In this document: positions 8,609-17,571 of the stretch, in pieces
Numbering within the stretch: the first letter of the stretch is position 1
How the letters are laid out: each line of letters opens with the position of its first letter
Source of the DNA: UBA6168 sp964573725
Lineage (GTDB): Bacteria > Bacteroidota > Bacteroidia > Chitinophagales > Saprospiraceae
Assembly (NCBI GenBank): GCA_964573725.1
Contig: CAZNLJ010000022.1
Coordinates: forward strand, 1-64,000
Direction of reading: 5' to 3'
DNA length: 64,000 bases
Position numbers and translations under genes: made by a program
The notes under the pieces: model-generated
Told to the model about the DNA's origin: nothing
What the model saw: only the letters and a program-made list of their open reading frames with translations
Database searches by the model: none

Positions 8609-11167
8609 TCATTCGATGGTCAGGGTGGAGCTGAGCCCGGCCCGGCCCGCCAGGTTGAAACAGGCGGCCCGGACGGTGGTGCCTGCCGGTACCGTCAGCG
8701 GTGCGGCATAAGCGGGGCTGTCGGCACCGGGCTGGCTGCCGTCGGTGGTGTAGCGGATGACATAGCCGGGATATTCGGTGTTCAGGGCGACCGTACCCCC
8801 CTCGGCCTTCATCCCGGGCGGCGGGATGCGGAAATGGTAGCCGCCGCGGGACGACTCGGCGAAGGGCAGCTCCACCTGCACGACCGTATTCAGGAAGCGG
8901 TTGTAGTCGGCCAGGCGTGCCGCCGGCCCCTGGTCCGCCCAATCCGCCTGGCCTTGCCAGGCCCGTTGGGCGAAGCCGTACAGCTTCGGCAGGTAATAGT
9001 ACTCGAACATTTGGCGTCCTTTGATCGTCTCGCTCCACATCTGGGCCTGGAGGCCGGCGATGTTCTTCCGGCCGGCCGGCGTGAGCCGTTCCATCCCTTC
9101 GAAATCCGCGGCGGGATCGAATGGCCGGCCCATCTGGTCGACCGACAAGGACCGGAACAAGTCGTAGGGTACGAAGGAAAAGGCGTCCTCCGTATCGACG
9201 AAGCCGGCCCAATACAGGCCCGGTTCGCGGGGATCCTTGTTGTAGGCCAGGTCGAAATAGAAATTGGTGACGTTGCAGAGGATGACCGGGTAGCCTGCAT
9301 TGGCGAGCCGGTAGCCGAGGTCCTGGTTGCCCCACAGGCTGTTCCAGATGTAGGGGTACACTTCCTGGCCGACATAATCGGCGTTGGGGTACCAATCGCC
9401 ATCTTTTTCGAAGACCATGACGGCTTCCTCCCAGGTGCCCGTCTGCAGCCCGCGGTCGCGGAGGTGCGCCACCATCTGTCCGAAGAAGAGACCCTGCAGG
9501 TTCCGGGTATCCTTTATCTCCGGATGCGCCGCCAGGAAGTCCCGGCAGATCGGCGAGCCGGTCCAGGCGGTTGCCGGCACTTCGTCACCGCCCGTATGGA
9601 ACATCCGGATCGGGACCTCCGCTTCCCGGTACATGGCGATGATGTCATCCACCACCCAGTCGAAGAAGCGCAACACCTGGGGCTGGCAGACGCAGGTGGT
9701 ATTGTCGAAATACCCTTGGGCGGAGACATACCGGGAAGTATCCGCCGGGTCGATGAGCCGGAACCGTTCGGCCTCCTCGGGTTGTCCGGCCGCCATCAGC
9801 CGCCGGTAGCGGAGCTCCATGGCCTTGATGGCCGCCCGGGCATGTCCCGGCAGGTTGACTTCGGGGATGACCTCGATGTGGCGGTCGTGGGCATACCGGA
9901 TGATTTCCTTAAAATCTTCCCGGGTGTAGAAGCCGTTGCCGTTCGAGGCGGCATCCCGGGGGTCCGGTCCGGAGCCGTAGGCGGGTTGCAGCCAAAGGCT
10001 GTCGTTGCGGGTGTGGCCCCGGCGGCCGCCCACCTCCGTAAGTTCCGGTAGTCCCCGGATATCCAGTCGCCAGCCTTCATCCTCCGTCAGGTTGAACTGC
10101 AAACGGTTGAGCTTGTAGCGGGCCATCATGTCCAGCAGGCGCAGGACGGTTTCCTTGGATTGGAAATTGCGGCCCACATCGATGTGCATGCCCCGGTAGG
10201 CGATGGCGGGGGCATCGGCCAGGGAACAGGCCGGCAGCAGCAGGTTGCCGGCCGCATCGGCCGCCGCCAGCGACAACAGGGATTGGATGCCGTAGAACGC
10301 ACCGGCCGCCGCCGAGGCCTGGAGCAGGACGCCGGTCCCGGCATCGACCGCCAGGGTATATCCTTCGGGGTTGTCGACGCTTTCCGACAAACCCAGCACC
10401 AGGTCCGCCTGGTCGGCCCCCTCGGTGGAGACCGCCCCCGTCAGCCCGAAACGGTCCCGGAGGACATCGGCGAGGTACCGCGCCTCCTTTTCCAGGTCAG
10501 GATGACAGCTCAGCAGGTATTGGTCGGGCAAGGTGTAGGCCCCGCCGCTTGCCGCATAGGAAACGGGGGCGGGAAGGAAAGGATGGCGTTCCGCCGCCGG
10601 CAGCACCCGGAAGGCCTCGTTGCGGCGGTACAGGTAGGCCGGGTCGGGGTAGGGCTCCTGGTCCTCCGGTGTCCGGGTGTATTGTTCCGGACGGTCGAAT
10701 GGCATCGCCCGATAAGCGGCCAGCCCGGTGGTGGCCTCGTCCCCGGATGCGGTCCGGTAGGCGATGTACAGCCCCAGGGGGCCGTCGCTCTCCTTGATGA
10801 GGAAATCGGTGGACCGGTAGCGTACGACCATCGTGTCGCCCGGCGCCAGCGAAAGGTCCGCCGAAGGCTCCAGGGCATACCAGTCGCCGTTGATGTTCCG
10901 CACCACGGCGGGGCCTTCGGTCGACAGGACGAAGCGGGGCGATTGGTTCCAGTGCAAGGTCCAGCCTTCGCCCCGCAGGGTCTCGCGGCCTTTGTTGACG
11001 AGGTGGAAGGTGGCCGTATGGGTGGTGGCACCTTGTGCGTCGGTCCGGTTGCCGTCCAGTTGCCACCAAGCCTCCAGGCGGGGCGGTTCGGGGGCCGCGG
11101 GCTGGCAGGATGCGTACAGGAAGGCGGCGAGCAGGCACAACGGGCCGATGCGGAATGTGGATGACAT
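8609..11167 (-). CDS. GH20 beta-N-acetylhexosaminidase lipoprotein
   Basis: The 852-aa enzyme releases terminal N-acetylhexosamine from chito-oligosaccharides or glycans. The lipoprotein signal ends FLYASC. The order is a chitobiase/hexosaminidase N-terminal sandwich (about 28-170), a GH20b domain (about 190-310), the GH20 TIM barrel (about 320-690) and a C-terminal chitobiase-like Ig domain (YVIRYTTDGSQPGADSPAY). The catalytic pair D528-E529 is seen in HTGGDEVPATAW. Substrate-assisted catalysis with retention is the family mechanism. ATG 11167 is chosen for the lipoprotein signal; upstream in-frame residues do not look secreted. It is first in a leftward operon with the NagX-like and SIS genes. 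Confidence 0.92.
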   Translation of the reverse strand: MSSTFRIGPLCLLAAFLYASCQPAAPEPPRLEAWWQLDGNRTDAQGATTHTATFHLVNKGRETLRGEGWTLHWNQSPRFVLSTEGPAVVRNINGDWYALEPSADLSLAPGDTMVVRYRSTDFLIKESDGPLGLYIAYRTASGDEATTGLAAYRAMPFDRPEQYTRTPEDQEPYPDPAYLYRRNEAFRVLPAAERHPFLPAPVSYAASGGAYTLPDQYLLSCHPDLEKEARYLADVLRDRFGLTGAVSTEGADQADLVLGLSESVDNPEGYTLAVDAGTGVLLQASAAAGAFYGIQSLLSLAAADAAGNLLLPACSLADAPAIAYRGMHIDVGRNFQSKETVLRLLDMMARYKLNRLQFNLTEDEGWRLDIRGLPELTEVGGRRGHTRNDSLWLQPAYGSGPDPRDAASNGNGFYTREDFKEIIRYAHDRHIEVIPEVNLPGHARAAIKAMELRYRRLMAAGQPEEAERFRLIDPADTSRYVSAQGYFDNTTCVCQPQVLRFFDWVVDDIIAMYREAEVPIRMFHTGGDEVPATAWTGSPICRDFLAAHPEIKDTRNLQGLFFGQMVAHLRDRGLQTGTWEEAVMVFEKDGDWYPNADYVGQEVYPYIWNSLWGNQDLGYRLANAGYPVILCNVTNFYFDLAYNKDPREPGLYWAGFVDTEDAFSFVPYDLFRSLSVDQMGRPFDPAADFEGMERLTPAGRKNIAGLQAQMWSETIKGRQMFEYYYLPKLYGFAQRAWQGQADWADQGPAARLADYNRFLNTVVQVELPFAESSRGGYHFRIPPPGMKAEGGTVALNTEYPGYVIRYTTDGSQPGADSPAYAAPLTVPAGTTVRAACFNLAGRAGLSSTLTIE

Positions 11168-11324
11168 AGGCTTTGATTTGTTCGATGGTCGGCATCGGAC
11201 CGGCGGAATCGCTTCCCGTTCCCTGCCGCCTCGATTTCCGGCGGCCGTCCGTAGAACCAGGATATGGTTGAAAACGTTGTTATGGAGGTGCATGTCCGCC
11301 GCCCGAAAGCGGAGGCAATTTAAG

Positions 11325-11332
11325 AACCTTTG
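11325..11332 (+). promoter_or_regulatory. -7-like element for dps
   Basis: AACCTTTG matches TAnnTTTG at seven of eight positions, 20 nt before the dps start. Confidence 0.4.
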
Positions 11333-11351
11333 TATAAAACGGACCAAAAAA

Positions 11352-11834
11352 ATGAAACAGACCAACGCCATCGGGCTGGATTCGGCGAAAGCCGCCGGGC
11401 TGGCCGACAAACTCAACCGGCTGCTGGCCCATTATTCCCTGTTCTATCAAAACGTCCGGGGCTACCATTGGAACATCCAGGGCGACAAGTTCTTCGAGCT
11501 GCACCTCAAGTTCGAGGAGCTGTACAACGACCTGCTCCTGAAGATCGACGAGGTGGCGGAACGGATCCTGACCCTGGGTGCCAGCCCGGACCACCGGTAC
11601 TCGGTGTACATGGAGCAATCCGCCATCCGGGAGAGCGGTCGGGTATCCGACGGGACCCAGGCCGTCCGTGCCATCCTCGAAGCCTTCCGGCAGGTCATCC
11701 TCCTGCAGCGGGAGATCCTGGACCAATCCGCGGATGCCGGCGACGAGGGGACCAACGCCCTGATGAGCGATTACATCCGGACCCAGGAGAAATTGGTCTG
11801 GATGTACTCCGCCTTCCTGGGGACGCGTGCCTGA
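11352..11834 (+). CDS. dps: Dps-family ferritin-like DNA-protection protein
   Basis: The 160-aa protein has the Dps four-helix fold. The ferroxidase residues are all present with family spacing: H39 (in GYHWNIQG), H51 (in ELHLKFEEL), D66 and E70 (in KIDEVAERI). Dps dodecamers oxidise and store iron with hydrogen peroxide and shield DNA under stress. Start ATG 11352 follows a short leader below a -7-like AACCTTTG. It is divergent from the GH20 operon and is followed 75 bp later by a thioredoxin with its own promoter, a redox-stress neighbourhood. Confidence 0.95.
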   Translation: MKQTNAIGLDSAKAAGLADKLNRLLAHYSLFYQNVRGYHWNIQGDKFFELHLKFEELYNDLLLKIDEVAERILTLGASPDHRYSVYMEQSAIRESGRVSDGTQAVRAILEAFRQVILLQREILDQSADAGDEGTNALMSDYIRTQEKLVWMYSAFLGTRA

Positions 11835-11883
11835 GGCGGCATCCCCTGTGAAGTCGATCACGGAAAAGGCGCGACGGGCCCGC

Positions 11884-11891
11884 TACCTTTG
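11884..11891 (+). promoter_or_regulatory. -7 element for thioredoxin gene
   Basis: TACCTTTG is a perfect TAnnTTTG element, 18 nt before the thioredoxin ATG. This predicts a very short leader. Confidence 0.5.
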
Positions 11892-11909
11892 TCAAAAAAA
11901 AATAGAGCC

Positions 11910-12242
11910 ATGGAAAAGAAGAAGCTAACCTTCAAGGAATTGATCGGTGGGGACAAACCGGTACTCATCGATTTCGCCGCCGAATGGTGCGGCCCCTGCA
12001 AAGCCATGAATCCCATCCTCAAGAACGTCGCCACCGAGCTGGGCGACCAGGTGTCCATCGTTACGGTGGACGTCGACAAGAATCCGGCCCTCGCCCAACA
12101 TCTGAACATCTCCGGGGTGCCGACCTTCATCCTCTACCAAAACGGCAAGATGCTCTGGCGCCAGTCCGGCATGCAGACCGCCAACCAACTGAAGTACGTC
12201 ATCGGCCAGGCCGCGGGCGGGCACCTGGGAAAGACCGCCTGA
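11910..12242 (+). CDS. trxA: Thioredoxin
   Basis: The 110-aa protein is a single thioredoxin fold. The redox-active WCGPC motif lies at residues 26-30 (C27, C30), and the cis-proline loop is seen in ISGVPTFILY. No signal peptide is present, so it is cytosolic and presumably reduced by thioredoxin reductase encoded elsewhere. A TTG seven codons upstream is in frame, but it lies inside the TACCTTTG promoter element, so ATG 11910 is chosen. The gene converges on the TonB receptor gene with 11 bp between stops. Confidence 0.92.
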   Translation: MEKKKLTFKELIGGDKPVLIDFAAEWCGPCKAMNPILKNVATELGDQVSIVTVDVDKNPALAQHLNISGVPTFILYQNGKMLWRQSGMQTANQLKYVIGQAAGGHLGKTA

Positions 12243-12253
12243 GCGGGCTTGGT

Positions 12254-14650
12254 TCAGAAATCGCCGTTATAGGTGACGGCCGGGAACATGGTGCCCAGTA
12301 CGGCCACCCGGTAGGCCGTCACGCTGGCGAAGGGGTTCTGCCGGAAAAATACCGAAAAGGCGTTCTTCCGGAAGTACAGGTTGTAGGCCGACAGGGTGAG
12401 GCTGTTCCGCCACCGGGGCCGGCTCCCCCAGGGGCCGACCGTGTAGGCCAGGTCCAGGCGGTGGTAATCCGGTATCCGGTAAGCGTTGCGGGCGGAATAG
12501 ACCGGGATGGTGAGTACGTTGCTGTTGGAGAAGGAGCTTACGGGCGCCGTCGTCGGCCGGCCGGTGCTGTAAGTGAAATTGACGGACAGGTTGGTCTTAT
12601 CCGACAATTGCACAAAATAGTTGAGGTTGACGCTGTGGGGCTTGTCGAAATTCGACGGATACCAGTCCCCCCCGTTCACCGTCACCTGGCGCTCCGACAC
12701 TTCCATGCGGCGCAGGGACCGCGACCAGGTGTAGTTCATCTCCAGCCGGTGCTTCCCGTACGCCTTGTTGACATAGAGTTCGATGCCGTAGGCCTTGCCG
12801 TTTCCGGTCAACAGTTCCGTCTCGACGTGCTCGTTGAGCAGGAGTCTGGCGAAGTCCTTGTAATCGATCAGCCGGTCGATGGTGCGGTAGAAGAAGGTCG
12901 TATAGGCCTGGATGGTATTTTTCCGAAAATTGCGGTAATAGCCGATGTAGTAGTTGTCGGACACCTGCGGCGGCAGGTGGTAGTTGGATAGTTGCCAGCT
13001 GTCGATGGGGGTGGCGGAAGCGGTGTTGGTGATTTGGCTGAGGTATTGGTAGGCCCGGTTGTAACCGAGCTTGACCGATTGGTCCGGCGCCACCGAAATG
13101 CGCAGGGAGAAGCGGGGTTCCCAGCCGGCGGACCGGATGACCGTCTCCCCGGCCGCAAACCGGAGGGTATCCCGGATGGTGGACACCGCGCGGGGTGTCC
13201 CCGGCTCGTACAGGAAGACATCGTCGGGACCGATATTGCGGAAACCGGCCCGGCGGATGCCGGCCATGGCCTCCACTTTTTCATGGGGGGTCCACTGGAC
13301 GTGGAGATAGGGGCTGGTCTCGATACCTTTTTCGACGGGAAGCCGGTCCGCCACCAGCACGGAGCTGTCCAGCGGCTCCAGTTCACCCGGTGCGACCTGA
13401 TAACGGGTCTGTTCCGTGCCCGCTTCCAGCTGGAGGGACGGCAGGGGCTGGGCGACGAGCTGGAGGCCGGTGCGCAGGTAACCGATTTGGTTGGTGAAGC
13501 GGGACTGGTCGTTGCCGTTGATATCAAACAGGTTGCTGCGGTAGCGGCCGAGGTTGGCGGTCGCCGTCAGGTTGACGTGGTCGCCGATGAGCTGGCGCAG
13601 GTAGGCCGCCCCGCTGGTGGTTGCGTACTCGAACTTGACCTGGTCCGCGAACCGGAAATCGTCGCCGGTCCGGAAGGCGGTGAAGCCGACCTTAGTGGAC
13701 TTGGTCAGGCGGGCATCCGCCTTGGCCGTCAGGTCGTAAAAAAACACCTTGCTCTTGCGCAGGTCCGCATTGCGGGTGCGCTGCAGGATCCAATCCACAT
13801 AACTGGCCCGGGCACCCACGATGAAGGAGGCCTTTTCCCGGACGATGGGCCCTTCCAGCACCAGGCGGGAGGAGGCGATGCCCACCCCGCCCTTGGCCTT
13901 GAACGCCCGGTCGTCGCCTTCCCGAAGGCGGACATCCAGGACGGAGGACAAGCGGCCGCCGTACCGGGCCGGAACACCCCCCTTGAACAAGGTCACCTCC
14001 CGCACCATATCCGGATGGAAGAGGGAGAGGAAACCCAGGGCATGGACCGGATTGAACACCAGGTTCCCGTCCATGAGGATCAGGTTCTCGTCGGCATTGC
14101 CGCCGCGGACATTAAAGCCGGCGGCCCCTTCCCCGGCGCTGGTGACCCCGGTGACGGACTGGAGGCTGCGCAGCACGTCCGTCTCCCCGAGAAATTTCGC
14201 CTTGCGGTCCAGTTGTTCGATGGAGAGCTGTTCCACACTGCCGAGCACCGACCGGACATTTTCGTCCGCCCGGCTGTCGGTGACCGTCACCGTTCCCAGG
14301 TCCACCGCCGTCTCCGCCAGCCGGATATCATACTCCGCCGACGCATAGAGCTGCAACCCGATCGTGAAGTCGGCGTAGCCCAGGTAAGACACCGACAGGA
14401 CATACGGCCCCGGCGGCAGGCGCAGCGAATAGGCGCCGTCCGCCCCGGACACATCGGCGGTGGCACCCGGATTTGCCGTGACCACCGCACCCAGCACCGG
14501 CTGCCCGGTGGCCTGGTCCAGGACCCGGCCCGACAAGGTCAGCACCGCCGGTGCCGCCGCATCCGGGGATCCGAAGCGGAGCTCCTCCTGTTGGGTAAAC
14601 GCAGGAATGCCCGGCAGCAAGGCGGCGAAGAAAAGCAGGTAATTTTTCAT
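12254..14650 (-). CDS. TonB-dependent receptor
   Basis: The 798-aa outer-membrane protein has a signal peptide (about 1-19, ending PAFTQ). A CarboxypepD_reg-like domain follows (about 40-120, SGRVLDQATGQPVLGAVV), then a plug (about 135-250, with the classical FNVRGGNADENLILMDG loop), then a 22-strand barrel ending in aromatic F. It should import a ligand using TonB/ExbBD energy. The ligand is not identifiable; no SusD partner is adjacent. ATG 14650 begins the signal peptide; upstream in-frame codons are not signal-like. It is divergent from lysS. Confidence 0.88.
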   Translation of the reverse strand: MKNYLLFFAALLPGIPAFTQQEELRFGSPDAAAPAVLTLSGRVLDQATGQPVLGAVVTANPGATADVSGADGAYSLRLPPGPYVLSVSYLGYADFTIGLQLYASAEYDIRLAETAVDLGTVTVTDSRADENVRSVLGSVEQLSIEQLDRKAKFLGETDVLRSLQSVTGVTSAGEGAAGFNVRGGNADENLILMDGNLVFNPVHALGFLSLFHPDMVREVTLFKGGVPARYGGRLSSVLDVRLREGDDRAFKAKGGVGIASSRLVLEGPIVREKASFIVGARASYVDWILQRTRNADLRKSKVFFYDLTAKADARLTKSTKVGFTAFRTGDDFRFADQVKFEYATTSGAAYLRQLIGDHVNLTATANLGRYRSNLFDINGNDQSRFTNQIGYLRTGLQLVAQPLPSLQLEAGTEQTRYQVAPGELEPLDSSVLVADRLPVEKGIETSPYLHVQWTPHEKVEAMAGIRRAGFRNIGPDDVFLYEPGTPRAVSTIRDTLRFAAGETVIRSAGWEPRFSLRISVAPDQSVKLGYNRAYQYLSQITNTASATPIDSWQLSNYHLPPQVSDNYYIGYYRNFRKNTIQAYTTFFYRTIDRLIDYKDFARLLLNEHVETELLTGNGKAYGIELYVNKAYGKHRLEMNYTWSRSLRRMEVSERQVTVNGGDWYPSNFDKPHSVNLNYFVQLSDKTNLSVNFTYSTGRPTTAPVSSFSNSNVLTIPVYSARNAYRIPDYHRLDLAYTVGPWGSRPRWRNSLTLSAYNLYFRKNAFSVFFRQNPFASVTAYRVAVLGTMFPAVTYNGDF

Positions 14651-14768
14651 GGACAACGGATTGGAAGGGCAAGGTAACCAAAATATCTTTCCGACAGGCA
14701 CCCCCGCCTAAATGCAGCCCACCTCCCGAATTTTGGCGCAAGCGCGAAAAACAATGTGGCCAAATGGC

Positions 14769-14776
14769 TACTTTTG
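14769..14776 (+). promoter_or_regulatory. -7 element for lysS-ddl
   Basis: TACTTTTG fits TAnnTTTG exactly, 41 nt before the lysS ATG. No -33 box at standard spacing was recognised. Confidence 0.5.
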
Positions 14777-14817
14777 CCGATATAACCGCTTGAGAAGCGT
14801 CAAATAACAGCCAACCT

Positions 14818-16467
14818 ATGCAATTATCAGAACAAGAACTGGTCAGGAGGGACAACCTCCAAAGGATCCGGGAGATGGGCATCGACCCGTATCCGCCGGA
14901 AGCCTGGCCGGTCAATGCCCATGCCGCCGAGATCCGGGAAAATTACGAGGAGGAGGTCCTCCCGGACGGCACCCGGCAGCGGCGGAACTACCAGGAAGTA
15001 TGCCTGGCCGGACGCATCATGGCCCAACGGGAAGCGGGAAAAGCCATGTTCATGAGCCTGCAGGACAGTTCCGGCACCATCCAGCTCTACCTGCGCCGGG
15101 AGGAGATGGCACAGGATGGGGACGCCTCCTATTTCGACACTTTCATCCGTAAATTACTTGACATCGGGGATATCATCGGTGTCAAGGGATATGTGTTCAA
15201 GACGCGGACCGGGGAGACCAGTGTGCATGTGCAGCAGCTGCGGATGCTGGCCAAGTCGCTGCGCCCCCTGCCGGTGGTCAAGGTCGATGCCGAAGGCAAG
15301 GTGCACGACGCCTTCTCGGATCCGGAGTTGCGCCACCGGCAACGGTATGTCGACCTGACCGTCAATCCCGGTATCCGGGAGGTGTTCCGCAAGCGTACCC
15401 GGCTGGTCAATTCCCTGCGGAATTTCCTGCATGCGGCCGGCGCCCTGGAGGTGGATACGCCGGTCCTCCAGCCCATTCCGGGCGGGGCGGCCGCCCGCCC
15501 CTTCATCACCCACCACCATGCGCTGGACACCCCGCTTTTCCTGCGGATCGCCAACGAGCTGTACCTCAAGCGGCTGATTGTCGGCGGATTCGACTGGGTG
15601 TTCGAGTTCAGCCGGAACTTCCGCAACGAAGGCATGGACCGGACCCACAACCCGGAATTCACCATCCTGGAATTCTATGTCGCCTACCAGGACTACCACT
15701 GGATGATGGAAACGACGGAACGCATGCTGGAACAGGCCGCCCTGGATACCTGCGGCACCACCGACCTGCCCGTCGGCGAACATACCATCCGGTTCAAGGC
15801 CCCTTTCCGGCGGGTCACCATCTACGATGCCATCCGCGAGCACAGCGGGTATGATATCGCCGGCCTGGAGGAGGACGGGCTGCGGCAGGTCTGCCGGGAA
15901 CTCGGCATCGAGACCGACCCGTCCATGGGCAAAGGCAAGCTGGTCGACGAACTGTTCGGCGCCGTTGCGGAACGCCATTTCATCCAACCCACCTTCATCA
16001 CTGATTATCCCGTGGAGATGTCGCCGCTGACCAAGAAGCACCGGGACAAACCGGGCTTGGTGGAGCGTTTCGAACTGATTGTCAACGGCAAGGAAGTCGC
16101 CAACGCCTATACGGAGCTGAACGACCCGATCGACCAACGCGAACGTTTCGAAGCCCAGGCCGCCCTGATGGAACGGGGTGACGATGAGGCGATGTACATC
16201 GACCACGACTTCCTGCGGGCCATGGAATACGGCATGCCGCCCATGTCGGGCATCGGCTTCGGCATCGACCGGCTGGTCATGTTGTTCACCAACCAATCCA
16301 GCATCCAGGAAGTGCTGTTCTTCCCGCAGGTCCGGCCCGAATCCGGCACCCAGCATTCCGAACAGGCCCGGCGGTTGAACAACCGGGTCAAGCTGGCTTT
16401 CTCCGATGTGCTCTCCGATGCGGAGGTCGCCGCCCTGCTGGACCGCTCCCAAGGAAAAAACAAGTAA
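14818..16467 (+). CDS. lysS: Lysyl-tRNA synthetase, class II
   Basis: The 549-aa enzyme charges tRNA-Lys with lysine. An N-terminal OB-fold anticodon-binding domain (about 55-170, FMSLQDSSGTIQLYLR) precedes the class II catalytic core. Motif 2 is seen as FRNEGMDRTHNPEFT near residue 267, and motif 3 as GIGFGIDRLVML near residue 478. The length is slightly above the E. coli enzyme, normal for Bacteroidota. ATG 14818 follows a TACTTTTG promoter element. ddl follows after only 3 bp, so the two form an operon. Confidence 0.97.
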   Translation: MQLSEQELVRRDNLQRIREMGIDPYPPEAWPVNAHAAEIRENYEEEVLPDGTRQRRNYQEVCLAGRIMAQREAGKAMFMSLQDSSGTIQLYLRREEMAQDGDASYFDTFIRKLLDIGDIIGVKGYVFKTRTGETSVHVQQLRMLAKSLRPLPVVKVDAEGKVHDAFSDPELRHRQRYVDLTVNPGIREVFRKRTRLVNSLRNFLHAAGALEVDTPVLQPIPGGAAARPFITHHHALDTPLFLRIANELYLKRLIVGGFDWVFEFSRNFRNEGMDRTHNPEFTILEFYVAYQDYHWMMETTERMLEQAALDTCGTTDLPVGEHTIRFKAPFRRVTIYDAIREHSGYDIAGLEEDGLRQVCRELGIETDPSMGKGKLVDELFGAVAERHFIQPTFITDYPVEMSPLTKKHRDKPGLVERFELIVNGKEVANAYTELNDPIDQRERFEAQAALMERGDDEAMYIDHDFLRAMEYGMPPMSGIGFGIDRLVMLFTNQSSIQEVLFFPQVRPESGTQHSEQARRLNNRVKLAFSDVLSDAEVAALLDRSQGKNK

Positions 16468-16470
16468 GCG

Positions 16471-17571
16471 ATGGATAAGCCCCCTGTTGTCGCCTTGCTT
16501 TGCGGCGGTGTCTCCCCGGAGCACGAAATCTCCGTCCGGTCCGCCCGCAACATCTACCATGCCATCGACCCGACCCGCTACCAGGTGGTCGTCATCGGTA
16601 TCTGCCGATCGGGGAAATGGTACCACCTGACGCCCGGGACCTTGTTCCGGCTGGACGCCCTGGAGGGGCCGGTCGGCCGGGAACTGCTGATCCGGCCCGG
16701 CCATGCCGCCGTTTTCAGCCATGCGGACGGCGACGGATCCTTTCCGGCGGTGGACCTGGTGTTTCCGATCGTCCACGGACCGTTCGGGGAAGACGGCACC
16801 TTGCAGGGCATGTTGTCCATGCTCGGGCTTCCCTTCGTCGGTCCGGGTACCCTCGGGTCGGCGGTCGGGATGGACAAGGACGTGACCAAACGGCTGCTGC
16901 GGGATGCCGGTATCGATGTGGCACCGTGGGTGACCCTGTATGCCCATGAGGATCCCGATATCGATGCCATCGTGGCGCAGTTGGGCCTGCCACTCTTCGT
17001 AAAACCGGCCAACATGGGCAGCAGCGTGGGGGTAAGCCGGGCGGACAACCCGTCGGAACTTTCCGACGCCATCCGGCTGGCTTTCCGGTACGACCGGAAA
17101 ATCCTGGTGGAGCAGGCTATCCGGGGTCGGGAAATCGAAACCGCCGTCCTGGGCAACCTGGACGCCCCGACGGTGAGCGGGGTCGGCGAAATCGTGGTGG
17201 AAAAGGGTTTTTACGATTACGAAAGCAAATACCTCTCGGCGGATGCCGCCAAGGTCATGGTGCCCGCGGAAAACATCGCCGCCCCGGACCGGGAGCATAT
17301 CCGCGCGGTGGCCGCCCGCGCCTTCCGGGTCTTGCAACTCGAGGGCATGGCACGCATGGATGTGTTCCTGTGCGCGGACGGCCGGGTGTACGTCAACGAA
17401 CCCAACACCCTGCCCGGCTTCACCAATATCAGCATGTATCCCAAATTGTGGGAGGAAGCCGGCATCCCCTACCCCGCCCTGGTCGACCGGCTGTTGGCGC
17501 TGGCCCGGGAGCGGCACCGGCGGGAAGGCTTGCTGGAACGCATGCGGCACCCTCAGTCGTCGAACGAATAG
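16471..17571 (+). CDS. ddl: D-alanine--D-alanine ligase
   Basis: The 366-aa cytosolic ATP-grasp ligase makes D-Ala-D-Ala for peptidoglycan. VFPIVHGPFGEDGTLQG near residue 98 and KPANMGSSVGVSR near residue 178 are family signatures. The metal-binding NEPNTLPGFT lies near residue 309. Its length matches the family, and the sequence looks complete. It starts 3 bp after lysS. Its last 19 bp overlap, tail to tail, the end of the convergent propeller-like gene, so no intergenic terminator can separate the two. Confidence 0.96.
   Translation: MDKPPVVALLCGGVSPEHEISVRSARNIYHAIDPTRYQVVVIGICRSGKWYHLTPGTLFRLDALEGPVGRELLIRPGHAAVFSHADGDGSFPAVDLVFPIVHGPFGEDGTLQGMLSMLGLPFVGPGTLGSAVGMDKDVTKRLLRDAGIDVAPWVTLYAHEDPDIDAIVAQLGLPLFVKPANMGSSVGVSRADNPSELSDAIRLAFRYDRKILVEQAIRGREIETAVLGNLDAPTVSGVGEIVVEKGFYDYESKYLSADAAKVMVPAENIAAPDREHIRAVAARAFRVLQLEGMARMDVFLCADGRVYVNEPNTLPGFTNISMYPKLWEEAGIPYPALVDRLLALARERHRREGLLERMRHPQSSNE

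Noticed and set aside
15154..17550. A 798-aa open frame on the reverse strand across lysS and ddl
   Set aside because: Both genes on the + strand have clear catalytic motifs; the frame has none and is a shadow.
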